Positions 15,091 through 27,586 of a DNA stretch of 64,000 nt are shown piece by piece. Source of the DNA: Ecdyonurus torrentis (Eukaryota; Arthropoda; Insecta; Ephemeroptera; Heptageniidae). The stretch is from assembly GCA_949318235.1 (NCBI GenBank), contig OX439131.1, positions 12,358,625-12,422,624 of the forward strand, given 5' to 3'. Within the stretch, counting starts at the first letter, position 1; the number at the start of each line of letters is the position of its first letter. The position numbers and the translations under genes are program-made. The notes under the pieces were generated by a model. It ran no database searches. It was not told the origin of the DNA and saw only the letters and a list, made by a program, of their open reading frames with translations.

Positions 15091-16209
15091 TTAAGCATAT
15101 TTTTATTAGCAACATATTAGTATTTGGATTTAACAGGAGTCATAACACGATAATACACTAAAAAGTATAAATATTCATAATTATCATAAACATTGAATTA
15201 TTATGTTGGTAATGCCATGCAATTACATAGTACTTTTTTATGTTTTGATCCTTTCTATAAATATCAAAAGTATTAAAAATAGCTACTAAAACCAAAATAT
15301 TCACATATGAGAATAATTATTTCCTGCAATAATTATTGTAAATGGAAAAACTTGTCAATTAGTAAAATAATTAGCTACAGAATATATGTGACTTTTCTTT
15401 TTCAAAAGATTTTATGAGCATAACAAATTAAAAGTAAAATGCGTGGCAAAAATTAAAACAATAATTGTAGAAGTTCTTTAAAACAAAATAAGAGGAACGT
15501 GGAAGTTAACAGGTGCTGGAGACGCGAGTGCTAAAAATACTTCCTCACGATTCTCTGGCACACATTGTACACCTGATGAAGCGTGGATATACGCAGCCAA
15601 AATCGAGATGATACATCATAACCGAATTATTATTATGTTTATAACATCAAAACAACACACTGAACAAATTTTTGTTGACCTTTTAAAGTCTTACGAATTT
15701 GCTTAGCTGAACTATTTCATTTGAATTAAACTTCATGTTTTTGCTCCTTCAAAACTACATCCTGAAGTATAACACTTTGAAATATATTTAAGTTGATAAA
15801 ATTTTAAGTCATGTAAAAGTATAACCAGTATAATATATGACGTTTGAATGCACATGTGCAGTAGAAATTCAATGCCTGTACTGTGTATGTATATGACATA
15901 AAATTATGTCAACATGAATATATTTCAGAGTGTGAACTAGCCATTAATACCAATATACAGTATGTACTATCTAAGATAATTCAGTATTTTTATGTATGTA
16001 AGTTAAAGTCAATTTAAAATAATATAATCAGCCGGGACTTGTGACCATTTAAGAGCTAAAACTTTCATCATGAGGTATAGTTTAAAAATTACCCTTAATC
16101 ATAAGTCTAGTTTACATGGAGCAGTATTCTCGATGTGCAATCAATTTGATTGCTTGCAATTTCCATTTCAAACCATTACTATGTCAAATATATTGCATAG
16201 TTTTTTTTT

Positions 16210-16243
<34 letters not shown>

Positions 16244-16642
16244 TGAACAGGTTATCACAATAATTTTACTTTGCCACCATCGTGTTTAAAGCTTTCAATC
16301 AATTGATTCTCATTATCATTTAAAAAAAAATTAAAGTTTATTGAGAAAAAAAGGTGGAAGGGAGAAAAGGCAAAATAATAATCTATTAGATACGAATGTA
16401 ACAACGTATGATTCAAAGAAAACATATTCAAATGTAACATAAAAATGTGTTATATAGCATATTTAGGTAACAAAAATGCAAAACAATTTACTGATGAAAT
16501 AAAAATTTTATGTGTTCTTTGAAACTTTCATAAATACACACAAAAAAGTTAACTTTTATTTACAATTTCTAAATAAGAAAATTTTCTTTTCGTGCATATT
16601 TTATAAATATTATGACATGATAATAAAACAATAATTTATTGA

Positions 16643-17701
16643 TTACACGGAGAGAAATTATATGTTGAATCAACAAAATTTTAACTCAAGAGCGCATTTA
16701 AAAACGAACCATTGCATCTCACTGATTGATTCAACTAAACTTCTTGAGCTACAAAAAGTTTGGTTATTTCAAGTCATGACATTATTTATTTGAAGGGACA
16801 AGTTGAGTTGCAGTTTAGTTCTCAGAACTGAAGTTTTTTAGTCTTATGCTTGCGCTTTCACTCTTTCGTATTTCATTTTTTTTAAGGTGCGCGCGCAGCG
16901 AGGCGTGAAAGAACTACCACTTTAGATTAACTGAACTAGGGAATTAAATTAATTAAGGGTGGGCGTTATATTAAAAAAAACATTGATAATTTTTATTACA
17001 GATATTGTCAAAAGTACTGAATTTAAAATATGGAAGGAACGTATTGATATATCGTAAAAATATCGATGACTTGAAAAACGCGCTATAAATAATAATATTA
17101 AAAAAAGTATGCCGCATATTATAAGACATTTTAAAGGGTGGGAAACGTTGGGAGGTGTTGGTGTAAGAGGGTATAGGATATGAGCTTTATTGCAAAATAT
17201 CATCAAATTTTCCTGGGACTTATTACTTATTATATTAGTAAAGGCTCCGCGCAGAGAGCTCTGTACAGCTAGAGATGGCTTAGAACACATCTGCTAACTG
17301 ACTGAGCTGAGTGAGCGAGTGAAGTGACTGACTGAGGTTGTGGCAGAGCGCTTTTATACGCAGCTGCACGCGCTGATTCGTTGATCCTGCAGCGCGTGAC
17401 GTGACGTCAGCCCACGCTATTGCTTATTGGTTGCGTCTCAGACAATACTAACAGCCAGGTAGTTGATTCACATTTACTAACCCCGCTATTCAAAAAAATC
17501 ATCTCAACAATTGAAATAACTCAACTTATTGTTAAAATAGCTCAAAAGTTAAATACCTGCTAGCTGAAAACTTTCAATTAAAACAACAAATCACATTTTG
17601 TCAGTTACTTTATAGAAAATAGTGGCTTGAGTCAAATGAACCTAAAAATAATCAACTCAATAAAATGAGTTGATTTAGTTAGTAAATTTCTCTCCGTGTA
17701 A
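16643..17701. mobile_element. non-autonomous TIR element (about 1.06 kb) with TTACACGGAGAGAAATT ends
   Basis: The left end TTACACGGAGAGAAATT (16643-16659) and the right end AATTTCTCTCCGTGTAA (17685-17701) are perfect 17-bp inverted repeats. Subterminal parts repeat TCAACTCAA-like words in both orientations. The interior holds a GC-rich segment (about 17230-17450) with no transposase-like frame, so the element looks non-autonomous. An interior minus-strand open frame (16949-17290) has no recognisable domain. A clear target duplication is not visible; AT or TA flanks are possible. The superfamily is not assigned. Confidence 0.75.
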
Positions 17702-18335
17702 TATGTTAGTATTATTTAAATCTTATAATATAATATAAAAATATCAATATTGTATCGAGAGAAAACTATATATATATATATATATATATAAAAAGTTAAA
17801 GAGTAATAAAGAAACTTGTCAGAGTTAAGAGAATTTTTATAAAGAAAAATGTTAGGCATGGTCTCTAGATGGTACAGTTGTGGTTAACATGTTTTTTTGA
17901 AGGTAAAAGAAAAAACAATGCACGAATTTTCTTCTTATTTATAGTTGAAATCAATATGTCCCACGATATAGTAGAAGAACACTTGCGTGTACTTCAGATG
18001 CAGGCCTATCACTAACTTCTGCCTTAGGCTTATATATTTTTCTATTTTTAGTATTTCTTTGTAGCATTATTGTTTTCTCTAGTAAACAATCGTTAGTAAA
18101 TCATTCAGAAAAGAATAGTGTTATTTTTACTTATAGTTAGCTTTGTTTTAATTATAGAGCATTGTAAGAAAATAAGCCGCAAAAATTTAAACACATATAT
18201 ATTTCTTTTGATTTTAAGTTAAAGTGTATCAATATTTTTGCAAAATATTTCTTCACTTTCATTGAAAAAAATACAATGATTTTGGTTGTATGATAGAATT
18301 TAAGAATAAAATATGTGGAATACGATATTGGAATA

Positions 18336-18349
18336 TTATATATATATAT

Positions 18350-18427
<78 letters not shown>

Positions 18428-18440
18428 ATATATATATATA
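18336..18440. repeat. (TA)n microsatellite
   Basis: TA array with GA and CA interruptions. Confidence 0.97.
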
Positions 18441-18911
18441 ATTACGTATATGTATAGTTTGAATAGCATTAGACGTATTTTCTCATGCACTTCCAGTTGC
18501 TCTCATTAATGATCTCCAATACGAGCAGGAAATCAGTGCAAGTGTGAGTCTTGAGGTGATAGAGCTGCACGCCAACACGTGCAACCGCAGGTCTTAGGCT
18601 TACTTAGTAGCAGCTGTCTTCCTGGGCAGCAACTAGGCCATCGAGATGAGTGCGTAGCATGGTTGGCGCAGATACAAGATGCAAATCTGCATCATCAGCG
18701 AGCCTCGTGCTGGATTGATATATTCCAGTAAAGTTATATAATATACCGCTTCGCTGCCGATACAACATTTCAACACAAAATATATTATATAATATATATA
18801 TTTTTTTATTGAAGCATCACGCATACTGGAGATACCTATACTTGACTCAAAAAACCTCAGTCGATTTAAATCGGGCATGCCTAAAGAATCGCCCATTGTC
18901 ACATTTGTGGA

Positions 18912-18926
18912 GGGGGGGGGGGGGGG
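18912..18926. repeat. G15 homopolymer
   Basis: Fifteen consecutive G inside an imperfect inverted repeat (about 18842-18980). Confidence 0.9.
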
Positions 18927-19116
18927 CTGGGCGATACCGTAAAAGGTCGAACGGCAGGTAACTCAGGTTTTGTGAGTTGATTTTATACTGTTCAATATTT
19001 TTAGAACATTTTTTATGATTCACTTTTTTAACACTTGCACATAACTAATTACATAATTTGTAAACATATTGTACTATTATTACTATACGTATATTAATTT
19101 GAATTGTTTCCATAAG

Positions 19117-19230
<114 letters not shown>

Positions 19231-22200
19231 ATATTGCACTAACTTATAATTACTGTGTTTTATTTCGCAGTAATATTATGATGCCACTGAAGGTTCAACT
19301 AAGTATTACATTTTGTAACTCTCATCTGGATACCACGGTAATTTATAACATATTATACATCAAATAAATAATAAAAAACTGTCACGAAAGCTTTAAAAAA
19401 ATTTAAAAATAATGCTACTAAAAAATAAAGCTTATATATTTTGTCATAGATTTTTAAGGTGTTTATGCCAATATTTATATTTTCAGTGTATTTCAACTCC
19501 AGAGTTAAAATTATATAGTGTAATTAATTAAGAAATGTCGTCGTACACTCTGTTTGTTCCATTTAGTGGAATATGAAGTCCCAAGTGTGCAGTTGAGTCT
19601 CTAATCACGCAATCAAAATGCAGTGAATGTTTCATGTTGTCTATCGCGCTCGCTTGTTCACTTGAACACTCGTTCTCTACCTGCATTATCTTGTGCTGTA
19701 AAACTATTGCACGGAAATCACATAATAGATTGAAGTATGGTATCCTTCACTTCAATTTATAAGTGATAATTTTTAAAACGACAAAAATGACAATGTAATT
19801 TTTTATTTTATCTGTACACATTAATATTTAAAATACGTTATTTGCATTGAATTAGAACTAGAAAGAGTTTTAAAAAAACGTACACTCATGACGTAATACG
19901 ATATAACAAAGACACAATAAACTTCAACACGAATGACAAACTGCATCACGAAAAAACGAGACTGAAGAGTAACTATGCTGGATCAACTACGCTATACAGA
20001 AAAGTTACTTTCACCTCAAAATTGCTATGTTCTACAATATAAGAGCTCATCAGAGTTTCATCAAGCTCATCAACATTTATTATTATGTTGTAGAAGCACA
20101 ATCATGTAAAACTTAAATTGTGGAATGTTTAATTCCCGTAATTTTTCCAATTTTATTTGCTCACATATTTTAAGAGCCCTTTCATTTCATCTTTCTATAA
20201 ACAAAAACTTGTTTATGAAATTTATAAACTTTTTAAAATTAAATCTAATGAAAATATATTATTTACTGTAACAAAGATTTATTTTATGAACCATAAACAC
20301 TGTATAGAAAAATATTGAATTATTAAAAGGTAACTATATAAACTTTGTAATTGAGATTCATGCAGGTGTTACAAAGAAAGTGTAAGTAGTTTTAAGTTCA
20401 CAGAACGTCAATCAATCTGAGGAGCTGGTTGCTAATGACGTGGCAAGTAAGTGAGACGAGAGAAGTGTTTAACTGCGATGACAGCAAGACAACAATGTGA
20501 CGAGTCACTTTAGATGTTGCTTGGCACTTCTCATTTGTCACATATCCAAATAACTCAAATCAATCATCCTATTAGCTTAAAATAATTTACTACTCAAATT
20601 AACTAAACTCTTATATATATTTTTTTATTGAATATTAATACTTTTTATTGATATTTTAAAAAATTGGATTTTATGTTAAAATATATAAAGATAAAAAAAA
20701 AACTTGCGATCTTTAAAAAAAAAAAGTAGGTCCATTTCTTTTGTTAGTATTATTGTGTTTTAATTATAATTGCCATACATTAATAATAAAATATTATCTA
20801 TCTCAAAATGAACCTATTATTCATTTGAATATTTATAACAAAAAAGAACAACAACGCTCGTAGTAACTTTTACGTAATATATGAACAGCCTATATAAAAG
20901 TTTTTATTGACCAAAGTAATATATATATATATATATAATAATAATAATAGTGTAAATAGATAGTGAAAGACACAATACAATTAAAAAAATAAAATTAATA
21001 ATAAAACCAAAAATTATTAAAATGAAATCGCAACAAAATTCTTAATATAAATGTGTGCCTAGTTATTATACCTTCAAAAATTAAATACAAAAACAAATTT
21101 AAATCCAAAAATATAAATGTAACTTCAATACTCTTAACTAATTATGATTGCATGCAAACTATTTATCAAAAAACTTGTAACCATTATGAACCTCATGTAT
21201 CTTTTTCAATGGTCAGGGGTAAGAAATGACATATATAGGGGTAAGAAAACAGGGTAAGGGGTAAGACATAGGGGTAAGAAAGGACTACCCTCGCCATAAA
21301 TAAAGACGTTTATTTATTTAAAATAAAGAATCATGTTAAGAAAAAGGAAATTATTACTTTAAAGAGTATAGTGCTTGCTATTAAATATTTTTTTTTGTCC
21401 CGATTCTATTTCAGAATTCTATTTCAGAAAATAATAATAATAATAAAAAAATAGAAGAGTCAATATTTTTTTACTATAATCAAGTCATAAAACATACTTA
21501 GGTTGAATAAACAATGAAACATGTAAAAAGCTATATACGTATCTCTATCACACTCATAGTGCAAACATTGAGGGTATGGTATAATAGTATACACAAAAAA
21601 AGACTCAATTAGTAACAAAATAAAGTGTGTAATGATTTTCTTTTCATTACCGTCACAATTTAGCAGCTTTACCGCCTACATACATGCGCAATCTTCTTAA
21701 TAATAATTATAATAACATTGATTTAAATAAAACACCAATAATTTTATATTTCAATACTTAATAAAGAAAAATGTAAGTTTAAACTGTAACATTAAAACGA
21801 CTGAATATTACGTAGCATCGTAATTTCAATGCAAATAGCTAAATTGATTATTCTTTTGAATAATGAGCCATGCGGTGTTAATTTAATTGAACATCATCTA
21901 ATTTAAAGATAAATTATCACCTTCCTTTTATTTTAATTATATTTTAAAATAAACGTATTAAGAATCAGTAAAAAAAAAAAAAAAAAAAAGTGAAATTTCA
22001 TGTATTTAAATCTCACAATGAAACAATTTCAAGTATAGTAATGTACTCAAGAATAGCTAGTTGAGAAAAAGTTCGTAAGAGATGGATTCAGTTTGGCATG
22101 TAAAAGTGGTGTCTCCCTACATTTGAATGATGGGAACAGGTGTTTTCCTCAAACTGGCTCATGTCCAGCAAGCCGTGGACGCGCCGACACGTTATCTGCG

Positions 22201-24209
22201 CAATCACATTGCGCATCACTGTGCCAACGTAAATACATGTTGCTATTTAGACTCAAATTTACGCAGAACTATTCTATTCTATCATGACATAAACAATGTA
22301 TCTATTTTCAATTCTTTCTTATTTTATTCACAGATAAAAAAAAATAAATAAAAAAAATCAGAATACTATATTTGTAATCAAAATATTAAAAAAATCACAA
22401 GTTTTTCTCATTATCGTATACAAAACTTTTGTTTAGAAATCTGTAATAAATTGTAATTAAGTTAATAGAATATCATGTAACTATATGATGACACTTCTAT
22501 TTTAAAGCAAACGAAAATATTTTGTAATTTATTCATACATACTACACTATTGGAAAAAAAAATTATAGTTAAAATATTTCAATGTCTTTTAATAGAGAGT
22601 TTATATTTCTAAGCATGACATGAATAATGAATTTTTGCACATCATGCAATGACCATTAAAAATATTAGCAACATTTTATTTGTTATGTGAGGCATTTACC
22701 GAATAGACAACTGTTTATCATTAATCTTTTTCTCCATAGATTCAAGCTATCATTCATACCTTTATAAACTAGTTATTTTTTCTTTTCTCTGTAAGAGGAG
22801 AAATGTGTCACCTCGTGGCATACAAACCTTCGTTTTTTTTTTTTTTTTTTTTTTTTTACAGGAAATCATTTATCATGGTATTAACTTAAATAAAAAAATA
22901 AGACATTGAATAATAATTAATAACTATAATGAAAGTCATTTCATAATAATAAACAATACTCAAATTGATATTATAATTTGCCAATGAAAATTGATTTAAC
23001 CTTACACGGAATGTAACTATAAATAATATCACAATGAATGAAGCACTTTGATATTGTCTTAAGAACAATATGAGCTAATCAGCATGTTTCATTAAGTGTG
23101 ACATCACTTGTAGTTTTTTGTATTATGTTAGAATCAATGTTCACTGGCAATATATTATAGTATATTGATATCTAATACCTCACACCTGCAATAGGAAACA
23201 AAATGTGTTTAACGTCTTTACACATTAACCGGTTGTTAAAAAGAATGAAAATCATTTTCATTATACAAACTTGAAAATAAAATTAATTACTTTTATATTA
23301 TTATTTAAGTTAATTAGTGTAAAGTAACAAGTTAAAATGAAATAAGAGTTTTTTTTAATTAAATTATAGCTTTCACTATTATCTTAAAATTTTCTTTATA
23401 TTATACATTAAATATATAAATTTTTTAAACTTTTGTAAAGAATTCAAAAATTATTCTTAAAAGAAAGTTATATATTTTTTTAATTATTGTTATATTCATT
23501 ACAAAAATAATGTGTTGTTATGTTTATGTACAAGCTACTCTAATTATGATTTTAAACCTAATATAATGTTTTTAGTTAATTTAATTTGATGATACTATAA
23601 ATATTTGAGGTACAGTATAAGTATATGTACATAATTTTACACGTGAGAATTAGAAAGTTATAATAACATAAAAATGTTTAAACATCTATGGTATTTTAGG
23701 CTTAGTATGCTCAAATAAAGAAAAAATTGTATTTATACATCACAATTTATAATACTTAAATACCGTTTTATTTTAAATAGTATACACATTTACTAAAATT
23801 CAATTTAAAAAATTTCTCCTCGTTCATTACGGCTAAAAATGAGGTACTTTGGGGATTTTTGGCAAAAAGATACTAACAAAAAGGACAACGCACAAAAAAA
23901 ATATATATTATACAATTTTTTGTTACGAGCCCAAATATGCAACTCTCTAAGGTCTCATTGTATTGATGGCGCTATTTATTTAATATTTGTCTTATCTGGT
24001 AGACATGGATACTGAAATTTTCATTATTTTTGTACCTTTGATTTTCAAACTTTTTTTTTTCTTTTAGAACTATCAACATCAACATTTTCACCTTCAATAA
24101 AGCTCTGTGTTAGTATATAGCCGCCGAAAACATGCATACATGAGTACTGAAGTTTCATGAAGACAGTTGAATTGACCGTCTATAATCAATTAATCATTAT
24201 TTTAAAACG

Positions 24210-24211
<2 letters not shown>

Positions 24212-24257
<46 letters not shown>
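24212..24257. repeat. (GA)n microsatellite
   Basis: About 22 GA units ending in GGGGGG. Confidence 0.97.
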
Positions 24258-24262
<5 letters not shown>

Positions 24263-24639
24263 TCAAATTTCATTATGTTCAATATCAAAAAAGAATACTA
24301 ATGTGAGCATTCTCCTTCAATTTTAGTTTAATTTACATAATTTTCAAAATAAATGTTTATTTTAAAAATGCAAATATATACAGACATAGAAATATGATAA
24401 TGAGATATGAAAATTTAGGTAAAACTTCATAATTATTTCATAGCTGAGAGAGCAAACATGCAAAACAATGGTGAAATTTTTTAATATAATTTTAACATCA
24501 TATATTTATTTACTTATGAATAAAAAGAATATAAATATTACTATTTTTTTAAACAATTATAAATTATAAGAAGTATACTTATAAAAATGTGATTATTCTT
24601 TTCAGTTTAACGTTATTGTATTGTAAAGTGACCACTTGC

Positions 24640-24770
24640 TGTGACCATACCAGATGTTAATTGAGTGATGAGAGGGGGGCCCATAATAAGATGTTAAGTC
24701 AGCTTTACATTCACTATCTCACTTGAGTGGTGGACTTGCAACTGAACACAACGCCTTGCAAAAATATAAC
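24640..24770 (+). promoter_or_regulatory. candidate 5' non-coding exon/promoter of yellow gene A
   Basis: A relatively GC-rich segment ends in AAC followed by GTAAGTATAAG at 24771, a strong donor. It would pair with the acceptor TTCTATTTCAG at 25610-25620, eleven bases before the yellow A ATG, giving an intron of about 850 bp in the 5' UTR. No start site is proven. This is inference from splice-site strength and position. Confidence 0.4.
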
Positions 24771-25631
24771 GTAAGTATAAGTAGCCCACAGCCCAGCTAG
24801 GGATTAATAGCTTAGTGTCGTAACAAAACTTTGAAATATGGTGGTAAGGATTAATTTAAAAAAACTAGAGGAAGTATTATTTTTCTTTTTCTTTTTTTAT
24901 GAGATGAAACATTATCAATCATTTTGATAATATGTGTGTATACATAAAAATAGTATATAAAAAAGTAGGAAGATTAAGAAATTATATCCTCCTTTTTATG
25001 TATACTTTTATGTCATCATAACACTTTATTAAAATTTATATTAAATGAAAGTAATGAAAATTTTTGTCAGAGTATATTTATATGAGTAATAATATCATTT
25101 CATTTTTTTTATGCAATTTATAATGACTTTTAATATGTTCATACGTTACTTTCAAAAAATTTCAATATCAATGATGATTAATTATTACTATTTTTATTAC
25201 ATTATTTATAGGTGTAAATGGATCAAAATGTTGTTGGTAAAATTATTTACCTTTCTTTGTGTTCTGTTTGTTTTTATTTGTTCGATTCTTTTGCAAGAAG
25301 AGACAAAAATATCAGAACTACAATAGAGCTATAATATAATAATGCATTTCAATTTAATTTTTGAAAATATATTAATGACTCACTGCGTTCGGTGGCCAAA
25401 TTTTTTTTCCTTGTGCAATGGCTTTAAAAAAAATAAGAAGAACTGAGAAAAAACTTCAATTAACATTTTCCTGTACTATCGTCCAATAATTTATTATGAT
25501 TTTTTATTTACCTTAAAGCTCTAAACTAAAGTATAAATTTCAATATATATGCATTTGTAATGTTTATGTAGTGTAAATTTATTTCACATAAAAAATATTA
25601 TTTTAAACTTTCTATTTCAGGCTCTGCTCTG

Positions 25632-27386
25632 ATGTTTAGTACGCTGATATTTCTCACCTTCTTTGCAAGCACCCTAGCTATTGTCAACCCCAAGGAATTG
25701 GGTCCTCCAATGCACCACTATGACACAGAGATCCCGGACTATGATCCATGTATGTCAGATGAACCAGAAGTCATCGAACATGCACGTGACGTTGCAGCTG
25801 ACGAAGTGTTAGACGTACCTTACGCAAAATATGCTGCTAAAAAAAGAAAACCACAAAATGAGTTTAACCCACCTATAGATTTTCATCCACCTGTTCGTCC
25901 TTTATACCCTCAGAAATTAGAAGACTCTTCTAAAGACAATTCTAATTATGAGCATGAATATTATGATGATGATGATGATGATGGTGATGAAGAAGAAGAA
26001 GAAGAAGAAGAGGAGGAGGAGGAGGCAGAGGAGGAGCCAGACTCTCCGCAAGATCAAAGTGAGGATGGCATGGCGAATCTTCCCTCAAAATATCGCCTTG
26101 TGAGGTATCGACCAAGACCGAGAAGAATTCGCTTAGTGAGAAAAAGAAAGCGACCCTCACATGTTATTTTTCTCAAGTTACCCAAACGTCCAAGACGTCC
26201 GTACCACGGATACTCACCAAGTGCTTCCTCAAAGCGACGACGTGTGGTTTGTGACGATACAAGAAGACATCCTGATAATAAGTGTAAATCTTCCCCTATG
26301 GAGGTAGTAGCTGCGTGGTCGTTTCTTAGCTTTGCAAGTGAGGAAGGGAAAAAACCTCGTGTATTAGAAAATGCAGCATTCACAGGTATTTCTAAGTGGG
26401 GTGAACGTTTGTTTATATCAATCCCTCGCTTTAAGCACGGAGTACCAGCAACTCTGACGTGGATGCCTTCAAAACCACGTAAGAAATATTTACGTCCATT
26501 CCCTGACTGGACGTGGCAACGTGGCCATATTAGCAACTGTACAGGGCTCGTCTCAGTTTTTAGAACTCGTGTAGATGCTTGTGGTAGACTTTGGGTGCTC
26601 GACTCTGGTTCAATAGACTCGGAACAAATCTGTCCTCCAAGACTTTTAACTTTTAATCTCCGCTCACATGAGCTACTGAAAAGTTTCTCATTTCCATCTA
26701 GAGTATTAAGTTCACCTTCATTGCTTACATTTTTTACATTTGAAATGGAGGCTCACCCTAGAAATTGTGATGATATGATGATATATGTCAGTGATTCTAT
26801 TGGATTTGGTATTATTGTTTATGATGTTCAAAAAAATAAAGCCTGGCGTTTTGAACACGAAACTTTTGCAATGAAACGTGAATTTTCAACATTTAAAATA
26901 GCTGGAGAATCGAGTTCAACTGATGATGGTATCATTGGAATGGCTATTGGGACAGTAAACGGTGAAAATATTTTATTCTACCATGCATTTGCTGGGCTTA
27001 CTATCTTTGCAATTCCAACAGCAGCGCTTCGTGTCCCAGGTTCCCGACTTCCTGTGATGACAGTTCTGGAAAAATCATCTCCTGGAGTGGCTCTCGCTTC
27101 AGATGCAAGAGGACTCGTATATTTCAGTCCTGTCAGTGAGACATCACTCATGGCATTCGAGGCAAACACGGGACAAGAACGAGTTCTTATGAGAGACGAG
27201 GCTCGTCTACAGTTCGTCGCTGATATCAACGTGGACTCTCAAGGTGATTTATGGCTCATCTCAAACAGATTTCAAAGTTTTCAAGCTCATTCTTATGATC
27301 CTGATGATATGAATTTCCGTATTATGCGTCTACCAGGAAAACTGCCTATGTTTAGAGTTAATGATACCGATTATGATGATTATTAA
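25632..27386 (+). CDS. yellow/MRJP-family secreted protein with charged N-terminal insertion (yellow A)
   Basis: The open frame of 584 codons starts at an ATG 11 nt after a good acceptor (TTTCTATTTCAG). Residues 1-17 form a signal peptide (MFSTLIFLTFFASTLA). Residues about 111-137 are nearly all Asp/Glu, and about 155-215 are strongly basic (PRRIRLVRKRKRP). From about residue 228 to the end is a yellow/major royal jelly protein domain. Its family signatures include IPRFKHGVPATLTW, RVDACGRLWVLDSG, NCDDMMIYVSDSIGFGIIVYD (NCDD, then GFGIIVYD), WRFEHETF, and QGDLWLISNRFQSF near the C-terminus. Yellow proteins are secreted beta-propellers linked to cuticle pigmentation and development. A specific reaction cannot be read from sequence. 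The protein is longer than usual (about 400-460 aa) because of the low-complexity insertion. The CDS lacks the intron found in its tandem paralog at 37082-38726. Confidence 0.93.
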   Translation: MFSTLIFLTFFASTLAIVNPKELGPPMHHYDTEIPDYDPCMSDEPEVIEHARDVAADEVLDVPYAKYAAKKRKPQNEFNPPIDFHPPVRPLYPQKLEDSSKDNSNYEHEYYDDDDDDGDEEEEEEEEEEEEAEEEPDSPQDQSEDGMANLPSKYRLVRYRPRPRRIRLVRKRKRPSHVIFLKLPKRPRRPYHGYSPSASSKRRRVVCDDTRRHPDNKCKSSPMEVVAAWSFLSFASEEGKKPRVLENAAFTGISKWGERLFISIPRFKHGVPATLTWMPSKPRKKYLRPFPDWTWQRGHISNCTGLVSVFRTRVDACGRLWVLDSGSIDSEQICPPRLLTFNLRSHELLKSFSFPSRVLSSPSLLTFFTFEMEAHPRNCDDMMIYVSDSIGFGIIVYDVQKNKAWRFEHETFAMKREFSTFKIAGESSSTDDGIIGMAIGTVNGENILFYHAFAGLTIFAIPTAALRVPGSRLPVMTVLEKSSPGVALASDARGLVYFSPVSETSLMAFEANTGQERVLMRDEARLQFVADINVDSQGDLWLISNRFQSFQAHSYDPDDMNFRIMRLPGKLPMFRVNDTDYDDY

Positions 27387-27458
27387 AAACCATGTTTAAA
27401 CTAATTAATGATTACTTTAGTGCATCACAATTATGACATTTTTTTTATCTCTGAAATT

Positions 27459-27466
27459 GGAATTAA
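27459..27466 (+). terminator. possible poly(A) signal of yellow A (ATTAAA)
   Basis: A variant ATTAAA lies about 75 bp after the stop codon. No canonical AATAAA occurs before the mobile element that begins near 27587, so this variant is the best nearby candidate. Confidence 0.25.
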
Positions 27467-27586
27467 AAATTTAATTTTACCATGTAGTTGTATAATTGAT
27501 CATATCATTATTTATCACGCTAACAAATCATTACTCAATTCTTGTTACTTTTTTTTATACATCACATGCATGGACTTATTAATGCT

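Noticed and set aside
16949..17290. 113-residue minus-strand open frame in the TIR element
   Set aside because: No transposase motif or known domain, and no splice or start context.
26054..26536. 160-residue minus-strand open frame inside yellow A
   Set aside because: It is antisense shadow of the yellow A coding sequence.
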